NCBI RefSeq assembly: GCF_039541955.1
Contig: NZ_BAABHF010000043.1
Coordinates: forward strand, 1-64,000
DNA from: Actinoallomurus oryzae
Lineage (GTDB): Bacteria > Actinomycetota > Actinomycetes > Streptosporangiales > Streptosporangiaceae
DNA length: 64,000 nucleotides
Reading direction: 5' to 3'
Shown here piece after piece: positions 17,173 through 24,130 of the stretch (within the stretch, counting starts at the first letter, position 1; each line of letters begins with the position of its first letter). The translations under genes were made by a program, and so were the position numbers. The notes below the pieces were generated by a model, which was given only the letters and a program-made list of their open reading frames with translations, was not told the DNA's origin and did no database searches.

Positions 17173-17657
17173 GTCAGACCCCGATCGTGGACGCGGGGCG
17201 GTTCCGCCGCGCGCTCGGCCGGCACGCCGCCGGGGTGGTCGTGGTGACGGGCCCGGGCCCGGTCGGGATGACGGCCACCTCGCTGACCTCGGTCAGCCTC
17301 GACCCGCCGCTGGTGTCGTTCTGCGTGAACCGCGACTCGGCCACCTGGCCGGACCTGCGCCAGGCGCCGTACTTCGCGGTCAACGTGCTCGGGAGCGGCC
17401 AGGCCGCGCTCGCGGCGCGGTTCGCCGGGCGTGGCATCGACCGGTTCGCGGCCCCGACGCGCTGGCGCGCGGGCCCGTACGACGTGCCGATCCTGTCCGG
17501 AGTGACGGCCCACCTCGTCTGCGAGCCGTACGACACCATCGCGCTGGGCGACCACTGGCTCGTCGTCGGCCTCGCCGTGGGCTCCGAACTCGGCGATTCG
17601 GGTGAACCGCTCCTGTACCACCATGGTCGGTATGGGCGCTTCGATCCGCATACGTAA
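17157..17657 (+). CDS. Flavin reductase, split-barrel (flavin_reduct) family
   Basis: 166 residues from ATG 17157. The sequence is typical of the two-component monooxygenase reductase family (HpaC/ActVB-like): FRRALGRHAAGVVVVTG, GMTATSLTSVSLDPPLVSFCVN, FAVNVLGSGQ, and the C-terminal LLYHHGRYGRF. It reduces free FMN with NAD(P)H. It overlaps the SsuE-type gene, so the operon carries two structurally unrelated FMNH2 sources for one SsuD. It could also serve another monooxygenase. Confidence 0.88.
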   Translation: MGSRLSQTPIVDAGRFRRALGRHAAGVVVVTGPGPVGMTATSLTSVSLDPPLVSFCVNRDSATWPDLRQAPYFAVNVLGSGQAALAARFAGRGIDRFAAPTRWRAGPYDVPILSGVTAHLVCEPYDTIALGDHWLVVGLAVGSELGDSGEPLLYHHGRYGRFDPHT

Positions 17658-17729
17658 GCAGTACGAGTGAAAGAGTCGTCACGGTGAGTCGTTGGCTCTA
17701 AGCTATGGTCACTGCCGGAGCCCGCCGGG

Positions 17730-18620
17730 GTGGAGCCCATGGAGACCTGGTTCGCCGAACGATCCGTTGGGCAGATGCTGCCCGGAGACCACGCCTGGTT
17801 CTCCTACTCCAGCCAGGAGGAGCAGGACCACGTCATCGGCACCTTCCTACGCGACGGGCTCCTGACGGCGGACAAGGTCATCTACGTGGCCGACGCCGAC
17901 CCGCACGAGCTTCCCGGCCTGCGCCGGGGTGACGGCCTCGACCTCGACGGCTACGTCCGCACCGGACAGCTCACCGTCCTCCCCCGCGCGGAGACCTGTC
18001 TGACGGCCGGGGTCCTCGACCCCGGCCGGATGGCCGCCTCGTTCGAAGACGCGCTGGCCAGTGCGGCGCGCGACCGGTTCCGCGGCGTCCGCATCACCGC
18101 CGACATGACCTGGGCGATCCGGCAGCGCAGCGGCCGCATGCGCGTGCTCGACTGCGAGGCCGGCGTCGACGCGGCCATCGCCCCCAGCACCACCGCGATG
18201 GCGATCTGCCAGGTCGACCGGCGCTCCTGCACACGTGACGAGCTCGCCGCACTCAAAGAGACACACGAGGTTCTCGTGGGCGCCGATCCGGAATTCGACG
18301 ATGGAGTCCTCACCATCACCCGCATGTTCGCGCCGCGCGGGCTCCGCCTGAAGGGTGAGCTCGACGGCGCGCGGCACACGGTGTTCGCCGAGGCCCTGCA
18401 CGCCGTGACGGCCCAGGGCGGCGACATCCACCTCAACCTTCGCGACCTGCGCTTCATCGACCTGGGCGCGCTGAACATGATGGCCGGCGCGGCGATCCGC
18501 ATGGCCAGCCGCGGCAGCCTGACCCTCGACGAGCCGCCACCCGACCTCACCGAGGTCGTCCGGCTCGTGGGCGGGCCGATGCTTCCCTGGCTGAAGATCG
18601 GCACGGGTGAGCGGCCATGA
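17730..18620 (+). CDS. MEDS-domain sensor with C-terminal STAS domain
   Basis: 296 residues from GTG 17730, with GGAG nine bases upstream (ATG 17739 is an alternative). The N-terminal about 190 residues are a MEDS domain (GDHAWFSYSSQEEQDHVIGTFL, then MRVLDCEAGVD), a RecA-like sensory module first described in DcmR. The C-terminal about 90 residues look like a STAS fold (GELDGARHTVFAEAL ... LRDLRFIDLGALNMM), as in anti-sigma antagonists; the usual phospho-accepting Ser is replaced by Asp-Leu-Gly. The next MEDS protein has an ATPase domain, suggesting a sigma-regulatory pair. It ends in ATGA shared with a 23-codon ORF. Confidence 0.82.
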   Translation: MEPMETWFAERSVGQMLPGDHAWFSYSSQEEQDHVIGTFLRDGLLTADKVIYVADADPHELPGLRRGDGLDLDGYVRTGQLTVLPRAETCLTAGVLDPGRMAASFEDALASAARDRFRGVRITADMTWAIRQRSGRMRVLDCEAGVDAAIAPSTTAMAICQVDRRSCTRDELAALKETHEVLVGADPEFDDGVLTITRMFAPRGLRLKGELDGARHTVFAEALHAVTAQGGDIHLNLRDLRFIDLGALNMMAGAAIRMASRGSLTLDEPPPDLTEVVRLVGGPMLPWLKIGTGERP

Positions 18621-18688
18621 CCGAGCGAAGCGAGGGAATCAAAGACGCGCCCCTGTGGTCACGCCCTCCGACGAAGGAGGGCCCATGA
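18617..18688 (+). CDS. 23-residue bridging ORF (ERSE...PTKEG cassette), copy A
   Basis: ATG 18617 overlaps the upstream stop as ATGA, and TGA 18686-18688 overlaps the next start as ATGA, so the ORF exactly bridges the two MEDS genes. The peptide is MTERSEGIKDAPLWSRPPTK followed by EGP. Two further copies of the same length and ends occur at 29728-29799 and 29796-29867 on the other strand. The 3' end contains CCCTCC-gacgaa-GGAGGG, a hairpin that hides the ribosome-binding site of the following gene, so translating the cassette would open it. Expression of the peptide itself is not proven. Confidence 0.55.
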   Translation: MTERSEGIKDAPLWSRPPTKEGP

Positions 18689-19602
18689 CGAGGTTCACCC
18701 ACCGGGCCATGATCTACGCCGACGAGCGGACCTTCCTCGACGCCGCGGCCCCGTTTCTCCGCGACGGGCTGGCCGCCGACGAGGTGGTGCTCGCCGTCGC
18801 GCCCGGCTCCTCCCTCGACCTTCTGCGCGAGGCCCTCGGCGCCTCGGGCGTGCAGTTCCGCGACGCCGTGCACTGGTACTCCCAGCCGACGCGCACCATC
18901 GCGGCGTACAGCGCCGTCATCGACCAGAACCCCGGCCGGCGCATCCGCGTCCTCGCCGAGCCCGGCTGGGCGGGCGGCTCACCGGCCGAGATCGCCGAGT
19001 GGGTCCGCTACGAGTCGATCGTCAACCAGGCGTTCGCGCAGATCGGCGCGTCCGTGCTGTGCCTGTACGACGCACGCACCACGGCCGCCGAGGTGCTCCA
19101 CGGCGCGCTGCGCACCCACCCGGAGCTGCTCGGCGAGTCCGGCCCGCACGCCAACGAGGCCTACGCCGAGCCCGCCACGATCTACGCCGAGATCGACCGG
19201 CGGCCGCTGCCGCCCGTCCCCCCGGACGCGCAGGAGATGCCGGTCGACGACATCGACCTGCGGCGCCTGCGCGCCTTCGTCGGTGACCACGCCGAGCGCC
19301 ACGGCATCTCCTCCGCCCGCCTGCACGACCTGCTCGTGGCGACGACGGAGGTCGCCACGAACGCGATCCGGCACGGCCTGCCCCCGGTCACCTGCCGCAC
19401 GTGGACGGACGACGGCGACGTGGTGGTCGACGTGACGGACGGCGGCCACTGGCAGCCGGAGGGCCTGCCGGGTTTTCTGCCGCCGGACCCGTTGGTCCGC
19501 GCGGGCTTCGGCCTGTGGGGAGTCCGCATGCTGTGCCCGCTGGTCCAGCTGCGTACGGGCCCGGACGGCACCGACGTCCGCCTGCGCGTCCGCACCCGCT
19601 GA
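18685..19602 (+). CDS. MEDS-domain protein with C-terminal anti-sigma-type ATPase (HATPase_c)
   Basis: 305 residues. The start ATG 18685 is set by GAAGGAGG and by the preceding cassette. Residues 1-165 are a MEDS domain (RAMIYADERTFLDAAAPFLR, IRVLAEPGW). Residues about 190-305 form a serine-kinase-like ATPase: the N-box is LLVATTEVATNAIRHG, then VDVTDGG, and the G-box is GFGLWGVRMLCP. Such domains occur in RsbW/SpoIIAB-like anti-sigma factors. With the STAS partner encoded upstream it may form a partner-switching module coupled to small-molecule sensing by the MEDS domains. The sigma target is not in the window. Confidence 0.85.
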   Translation: MTRFTHRAMIYADERTFLDAAAPFLRDGLAADEVVLAVAPGSSLDLLREALGASGVQFRDAVHWYSQPTRTIAAYSAVIDQNPGRRIRVLAEPGWAGGSPAEIAEWVRYESIVNQAFAQIGASVLCLYDARTTAAEVLHGALRTHPELLGESGPHANEAYAEPATIYAEIDRRPLPPVPPDAQEMPVDDIDLRRLRAFVGDHAERHGISSARLHDLLVATTEVATNAIRHGLPPVTCRTWTDDGDVVVDVTDGGHWQPEGLPGFLPPDPLVRAGFGLWGVRMLCPLVQLRTGPDGTDVRLRVRTR

Positions 19603-19639
19603 GTGCCGGCCCGGCGAGCAGCCGTGCGCGCGGAGGCGT

Positions 19640-20116
19640 CTAGATGTGGGCGCAGAGCATCTCCGCCCGTCCCCCGACCGCCTTCTGCAGGCGCTTGGCG
19701 GTACGCGCGGTGTCCGGCGTGACGTCCCACCGCCGGTTGTCGGAGACGGACGCGAGCTTGACGCCCGTGCCGCAGACGGCCTTCATCACCTGCTTGAAGA
19801 CCTGCTCCGACGGATAGACCTCGATGTTGACCTGCTCGCCGTTGACCGTGCAGGTCACCTTCTTGCCTCCCGCCACTTCGGCCGGGCGGGGCTTCGCACA
19901 GCCCAGACCGGCATTCTTGATCTTCTGGGCGATCTGCATGGGCGTCGTGTAGCCGGTCTTCGCGGCACCGGCCGCGGCGGACTGGGTCTCGGCCGGTTGC
20001 GCCGGGGCGCCGGAGCCGCCGCCGTGCGGGTCGCCGGAGGACGAGCCACCGCAGCCCGCGACGAGGATCGGCAGGGCGAGGAGGAACGCCGTCCGGCGCA
20101 TGATCAGTTTGAGCAC
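19640..20116 (-). CDS. Small lipoprotein of unknown function
   Basis: 158 residues from GTG 20116; ATG 20101 is an equally possible start, and neither has a clear ribosome-binding site. A lipoprotein signal peptide ends at the lipobox LVAGC, followed by a Gly/Ser/Pro-rich linker to about residue 55. The mature domain (about 90 residues) has conserved-looking cysteines (NAGLGCAK, VTCTVNG, AVCGTG, EMLCAHI) that could make two disulfides outside the membrane. The family was not recognised. Confidence 0.65.
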   Translation of the reverse strand: MLKLIMRRTAFLLALPILVAGCGGSSSGDPHGGGSGAPAQPAETQSAAAGAAKTGYTTPMQIAQKIKNAGLGCAKPRPAEVAGGKKVTCTVNGEQVNIEVYPSEQVFKQVMKAVCGTGVKLASVSDNRRWDVTPDTARTAKRLQKAVGGRAEMLCAHI

Positions 20117-20130
20117 GGTGTATTGACGTG

Positions 20131-20185
20131 CGGAGCGCCGTCGTGGTTGTCATTCCTCGACGTCACGACGGCGCCCGGCGCTCCG
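20131..20185. terminator. Complex GC-rich hairpin downstream of rdgB
   Basis: GCGCCGTCGTG (20135-20145) pairs perfectly with CACGACGGCGC (20164-20174), 11 bp around an 18-nt loop, with additional CGGAGCG/CGCTCCG pairing at the flanks. It follows the rdgB stop on the minus strand and precedes the lipoprotein start region, fitting a transcription terminator. Confidence 0.55.
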
Positions 20186-20210
20186 AGCCGGCGGGAGGCC
20201 GGGGGCAGGG

Positions 20211-20789
20211 TCAGGCGAGCAGGCGTTCGGCCAGGGCGCGGAACGCCTTGCCGCGGTGGCTGATGGCGTCCTTCTCCTCCGGGGAGAGCTCCGCGGTCGT
20301 ACGGGTCTCGTCGTCCGGGACGAAGATCGGGTCGTAGCCGAAGCCGTGCGTGCCGCGGCGTTCGCCGATGAGGTGGCCGGACAGCTGGCCTTCGACCGTG
20401 TCCTCCTCGCCCGACGGCCAGGCGACGGCGGCCACGCAGACGAAGCGGGCGCCCCGCAGCTCCGGCGCGACGTCCGACAGCTGCCCCAGCAGCAGGTCGA
20501 TGTTGGCCTCGTCGTCGCCGTGCCGGCCCGACCAGCGGGCGGAGAAGACCCCCGGCATGCCGTTCAGCGCGTCGACGCACAGACCGGAGTCGTCGGCGAC
20601 GGCGGGCAGACCGGTGTGCGCGGCGATCGCCCGCGCTTTGAGCAGGGCGTTGCCCTGGAACGTCAGCTCGGTCTCCGGGACGTCGGGCGCGTCCGGGTAC
20701 TCGTCGAGGCCGACCACGTCGACGCCGTCGAGGATCCGGCGCAGTTCGACGATCTTGCCCTGGTTACGGGTGGCGAGGACGACCTTCAC
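20211..20789 (-). CDS. rdgB: Non-canonical purine NTP pyrophosphatase RdgB/HAM1
   Basis: 192 residues from GTG 20789. It hydrolyses dITP, ITP and XTP to monophosphates, cleansing the nucleotide pool. Family motifs are present: ATRNQGKIVELRRIL (residues 5-19), ADDSGLCVDALNGMPGVFSA, and FGYDPIFVPDD near 150. The start overlaps the rph stop as GTGA, with AGGAGG ten bases upstream inside rph, so it is translationally coupled to rph. The order murI-MBL-rph-rdgB is conserved in actinobacteria. Confidence 0.93.
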   Translation of the reverse strand: MKVVLATRNQGKIVELRRILDGVDVVGLDEYPDAPDVPETELTFQGNALLKARAIAAHTGLPAVADDSGLCVDALNGMPGVFSARWSGRHGDDEANIDLLLGQLSDVAPELRGARFVCVAAVAWPSGEEDTVEGQLSGHLIGERRGTHGFGYDPIFVPDDETRTTAELSPEEKDAISHRGKAFRALAERLLA

Positions 20790-21505
20790 GACGCCAGGAC
20801 CTCCTGCTGGATGCGGGTGAGCTCGGCGCAGCCGCCGGCCGCCAGGTCGAGCAGCGTGTCGAGCTCCGTACGGTCGAAGGGCTGGCCCTCGGCCGTGCCC
20901 TGGACCTCGACGAAGCGGCCGTCGCCGGTGCAGACGACGTTCATGTCGGTCTCGGCCCTGACGTCCTCTTCGTAGCACAGGTCGAGGCGGGGCTCGCCGT
21001 CGATGATGCCGACGCTCACCGCGGCGACGGAACCGACGAGCGGACTGGACTTGAGCATCTTGCGGTCGCGCATCCAGGCGACCGCGTCGGCCAGGGCGAC
21101 GTACGCCCCGGTGATCGCGGCCGTGCGGGTGCCGCCGTCGGCCTCCAGCACGTCGCAGTCGAGCAGGATGGTGTTCTCGCCGAGCGCCTTGAAGTCGACG
21201 CAGGCCCGCAGCGACCGGCCGACGAGCCGGGAGATCTCGTGCGTACGGCCGCCGATCTTCCCCTTGACCGACTCGCGGTCGTTGCGCGTCGTGGTGGCGC
21301 GCGGCAGCATCGCGTACTCGGCGGTGACCCAGCCGAGTCCGGAGTCGCGGCGCCAGCGGGGCACCGAGCCCTGCACCGTGGCGGCGCACAGGACACGGGT
21401 GCCGCCGAACTCCACGAGGACCGAGCCCTCCGCGTGGGTGAGCCATCCGCGACGGATGGTGACGGGGCGGAGCTGGTCGGCTGAACGATCGTCGGGACGA
21501 GCCAT
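20786..21505 (-). CDS. rph: Ribonuclease PH
   Basis: 239 residues from ATG 21505, giving the family's normal length; the frame extends 20 codons further but without conservation. Phosphorolytic 3'-to-5' exoribonuclease acting on tRNA 3' tails. Typical blocks are RPVTIRRGWLTHAEGSVLVEFG near the N-terminus, GWVTAEYAMLPRAT, and RSLRACVDFKALGENTILLDCDVLEADGGTRTAAI (contiguous motifs around 100-135). It is expected to act as a hexameric ring in the cytoplasm. It overlaps rdgB by four bases. Confidence 0.95.
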   Translation of the reverse strand: MARPDDRSADQLRPVTIRRGWLTHAEGSVLVEFGGTRVLCAATVQGSVPRWRRDSGLGWVTAEYAMLPRATTTRNDRESVKGKIGGRTHEISRLVGRSLRACVDFKALGENTILLDCDVLEADGGTRTAAITGAYVALADAVAWMRDRKMLKSSPLVGSVAAVSVGIIDGEPRLDLCYEEDVRAETDMNVVCTGDGRFVEVQGTAEGQPFDRTELDTLLDLAAGGCAELTRIQQEVLAS

Positions 21506-21619
21506 GTCGTTCACCCTATCGAGACCGGACCGCCGGTCGCGGCGGCCCGGCGCGATCTCCGGCACCCGTCTCGGAGCCCCCCGCCGCGCGGTGGGACGGC
21601 AGGGGCGTCGGGTCGGAGC

Positions 21620-22369
21620 CTAAAGCTCGTAAACGGCTCCTTGGCTGGCCAGTTCGATGTGACCTCGGTATCCGCTGGACTTCGCCTCGGCCAGGGTGTG
21701 GCCGGGGTCGTTCCACGGGACGAGGTGGGTGAGGACGAGCCGCCCGGCGTCCGCCCGCGTGGCGTACACACCCGCCTGCCGGGCGGTGAGGTGCAGGTCG
21801 TCCGGCAGCCCCTCCCGCTCGACGAAGGACGCCTCGGCGAGCAGCAGGTCGACGCCGCTCGCCAGGTCCACGAGCGCCTCGCACTCGCCGGTGTCGCCGG
21901 TGTAGGCGAGCGCCGCGCCCCCGTGCTCCACGCGGAAGCCGTACGCCTCGACCGGATGGTTCATCGTGGCGGCCGTCACGATGAAGGGCCCGACCTCGAA
22001 CGTCCCCGGCGCCAGGGTGCGGAAGTCGAACGCCTCCGACATGCCCGGCTCGGGGTCCAGGTCGTACGCGCGCGCCATCCGCTCGGCCACTCCGTCCGGC
22101 CCGTAGACCGGGATGCGTGGTTTCAGGCCGTCCGGTGCGTACTTGCGCGCCACCCAGTAACCGCAGAGGTCCAGGCAGTGGTCCGCGTGCAGATGAGTGA
22201 ACAGAATCGCATCGATGTCATAGAGGCCGATGTGGTTCTGCAGGGCGCCGAGGGCGCCGCTGCCGAGGTCGAGCAGCAGCGCGAAGCCGCCGGCCTGGAC
22301 CAGATAGCACGAGGCCGGGCTGTCCGGCCCCGGAAAGCTCCCCGAACAGCCGATCACCGTAATCCGCAC
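21620..22369 (-). CDS. MBL-fold metallo-hydrolase (RNase Z/cyclic nucleotide PDE-like)
   Basis: 249 residues from GTG 22369, with GAGGAGG eight bases upstream. The metal motif HLHADHCLDL (HxHxDH) sits near residue 62, with further ligands in MNHPVEAYG and TGDTGEC, and a late His in VLTHLVPW. The protein fits the Rv1339-like group, reported in mycobacteria as an atypical cyclic-AMP phosphodiesterase; that activity is transferable only by homology. It lies between murI and rph as in mycobacteria. Confidence 0.87.
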   Translation of the reverse strand: MRITVIGCSGSFPGPDSPASCYLVQAGGFALLLDLGSGALGALQNHIGLYDIDAILFTHLHADHCLDLCGYWVARKYAPDGLKPRIPVYGPDGVAERMARAYDLDPEPGMSEAFDFRTLAPGTFEVGPFIVTAATMNHPVEAYGFRVEHGGAALAYTGDTGECEALVDLASGVDLLLAEASFVEREGLPDDLHLTARQAGVYATRADAGRLVLTHLVPWNDPGHTLAEAKSSGYRGHIELASQGAVYEL

Positions 22370-22480
22370 GTTGCCGGCCTCCTCACGTCGCCCGAAAGCA
22401 GGACGATCGGTTCCGCTGTCGCCTTCGTGCGTCATCCACCTGGATCGACGCTCCCCTCTCCAGTGTCCCGCGGGCCGTTC

Positions 22481-23296
22481 TCACGCCGAGAACGTGATGC
22501 CCACCGGTGCGGATTCGACAAGCCCGATCTCCGGGCCGAGGAAGCGGCGGCCGAGTGCGCCGAACGGCGCGGGATCCCCCGTCGCGAGGAACCGGTGGCT
22601 CGGTTCCGGGGAGCCCTCCGCTCTGGCCAGGCGGCGGTCGTGGAGTACCCGGTAGACGTCTTTGGCGGTCTCCTCGGCGCTGGAGACGAGGGTCACTCCG
22701 TCTCCGGCGACGTAGGAGATCACTCCGGTCAGCAAGGGATAATGCGTGCAACCGAGGATGAGCGTGTCACAGCCCGCTTCGACAATCGGTGCCAAATACT
22801 CTCGTGCGACGTCGAGTAGTTCGTCGCCCATGGTGATGCCCCGCTCCACGAACTCCACAAAACGCGGGCAGTCGACGCTTGTCAGTGTCACATGAGGCGC
22901 AGCGGCGAACGCATCGTCATAAGCGCGACTGGTCACCGTCGCATGAGTAGCGACCAATCCCACGTTTCCCGTACTCGTCGCGCTGACCGCCGCCCGCACC
23001 GCGGGCTGGATGACCTCGATCACCGGCACCTGATAACGCTCCCGCGCGTCGCGCAGCACCGCGGAGCTCGCGCTGTTGCAGGCGATCACGAGCATTTTCA
23101 CGCCTTGTTCGACAAGGTGGTCCAGCACCTCGAGGGCGTTCGCGCGCACCTCGGCGATCGGCTTCGGCCCGTACGGGAAACGCGCCGTGTCCGCGACGTA
23201 CAGGAGCGGCTCGTCCGGGAGCTGGTCGAGGATCGCGCGGGCGACGGTCAGCCCGCCGACGCCGCTGTCGAAGATTCCGATCGAAGCGTCAGACAT
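22481..23296 (-). CDS. murI: Glutamate racemase
   Basis: 271 residues from ATG 23296. It makes D-glutamate for peptidoglycan. The two catalytic cysteines are in ACNSASSA (near residue 70) and LGCTHYPLL (near 180); the N-terminal IFDSGVGGLTVA and RFPYG motifs are standard. It is the first gene of the minus-strand block murI-MBL-rph-rdgB. Upstream lies the 834-bp spacer that marks the edge of the accessory island, whereas in mycobacteria a rhomboid gene and cysM lie there. Confidence 0.95.
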   Translation of the reverse strand: MSDASIGIFDSGVGGLTVARAILDQLPDEPLLYVADTARFPYGPKPIAEVRANALEVLDHLVEQGVKMLVIACNSASSAVLRDARERYQVPVIEVIQPAVRAAVSATSTGNVGLVATHATVTSRAYDDAFAAAPHVTLTSVDCPRFVEFVERGITMGDELLDVAREYLAPIVEAGCDTLILGCTHYPLLTGVISYVAGDGVTLVSSAEETAKDVYRVLHDRRLARAEGSPEPSHRFLATGDPAPFGALGRRFLGPEIGLVESAPVGITFSA

Positions 23297-23460
23297 GACC
23301 CCACAGGCTAGAGAACGCCGTGAGGAACACGGCATCAATGCGCTGCATGTCACACGGGTATTTCGACGACCTCACGACGACGCGCGCCCGGTCAGTGGCA
23401 GTTACGGCCCGCTCGGGCGGTCTGACGGGATCAGACCGCGGCCCGTACGGGAGGACGGCC

Positions 23461-23555
23461 GGGCACGGCCCCGTCCGACGGTCAGGCACGGCCCCGTCCA
23501 GCGGTCAGGCACAGCCACGTCCAGCAGCGGTCCCGTCCGGCAGCGGTCCCGTCCG
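23461..23555. repeat. Imperfect GC-rich tandem repeats
   Basis: Units of about 23-24 bp built on GGCACGGCCCCGTCC-(A/G)-CGGTCA occur twice to three times from 23461, then shorten to about 15-bp units based on CAGCGGTCCCGTCCGG. No coding frame is evident. The pattern looks like slippage-type expansion. Confidence 0.6.
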
Positions 23556-23602
23556 GCGGCCGGGAGGGCCGCGGCGAGTGGAGCGCCGCTCGGGCCCGGG
23601 CA

Positions 23603-23632
23603 TTCCATGATCGATAATTCCATGATCAATAA
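23603..23632. repeat. Tandem pair of AT-rich 15-mers
   Basis: TTCCATGATCGATAA (23603-23617) is followed directly by TTCCATGATCAATAA (23618-23632), 14 of 15 identical. Each contains the palindrome-like ATGATC/GATAAT core. It could be an operator for direct-repeat binding or an iteron-like site in the control region of the XRE/TIR module. Confidence 0.6.
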
Positions 23633-23669
23633 TGGACCCCTCCGCGGAAATCGCTTGCCCGAATGCGCC

Positions 23670-23691
23670 ATATTTCACATAGCGGAAATAT
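23670..23691. promoter_or_regulatory. Short AT-rich inverted repeat
   Basis: ATATTTC (23670-23676) and GAAATAT (23685-23691) are perfect complements around an 8-nt spacer, within the AT-rich part of the spacer. Size and spacing fit a dimeric regulator site. Confidence 0.4.
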
Positions 23692-23848
23692 CGCACGGCA
23701 GACACCGCCGGCCCGTACCGCCAAGGCGCCTTGTCCGGGTCCGGCCGCCACGCCCGCGGCGAGGGTTTTCCGGTCACCTCCTGCAGAAGGAAACGGGAAA
23801 CCCACCCCGGCGACTCACTTTTCAGCGAGTCCTTCGACATGATTTGTC

Positions 23849-23873
23849 GCAGTGTTACCATCATTGACACTGC
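23849..23873. promoter_or_regulatory. Inverted repeat overlapping a TTGACA element upstream of the XRE gene
   Basis: GCAGTGT (23849-23855) and ACACTGC (23867-23873) form a perfect 7-bp inverted repeat with an 11-nt spacer. TTGACA (23864-23869), a -35 consensus on the plus strand, overlaps the right arm. The site is about 260 bp before the XRE start, so a regulator bound here, perhaps the XRE protein itself, could control the whole TIR operon. No clear -10 was found. Confidence 0.5.
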
Positions 23874-24130
23874 ACGGGGGTCCGGAGTTCTTGCCACGAA
23901 TCCACCACAGGGATGCGCCCCGCCGGGAGCGCCGAAACGCCCCGGGGGATTCCGTCGCCGTGGACTCCGGCTCGCCGGCCGCAGCCGCCCCTCCCCGCCG
24001 TGGATCACCGTCCCGGTCGCGACGACGCCGCGCCCAGCCCCACCGGCGTCCGGCCCGGCCCACCGGTCCGATCCCCGAACGAACTTTCCGGTACGCCCCG
24101 TTGATTCGGCAACGGGAAACGGAGGCCATT

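Larger units (their letters stand above)
23297..24130. other. 834-bp spacer between murI and the XRE/TIR module
   Basis: No convincing gene on either strand; open frames here have no recognisable products. It holds GC-rich imperfect tandem repeats (23461-23555), an AT-rich pair of 15-bp direct repeats (23603-23632), a 7-bp inverted repeat (23670-23691), and another inverted repeat with TTGACA inside (23849-23873). The AT-rich stretch at 23600-23700 stands out from the surrounding composition and marks a likely control region or insertion boundary for the downstream module. Confidence 0.6.

Noticed and set aside
23461..23555. Possible CRISPR array
   Set aside because: Units are directly adjacent without unique spacers, shorten along the array, and no cas genes are present.
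23852..24130. Upstream in-frame extension of the XRE regulator
   Set aside because: Pro/Arg-rich, not HTH-like; the ATG at 24131 has a strong ribosome-binding site.
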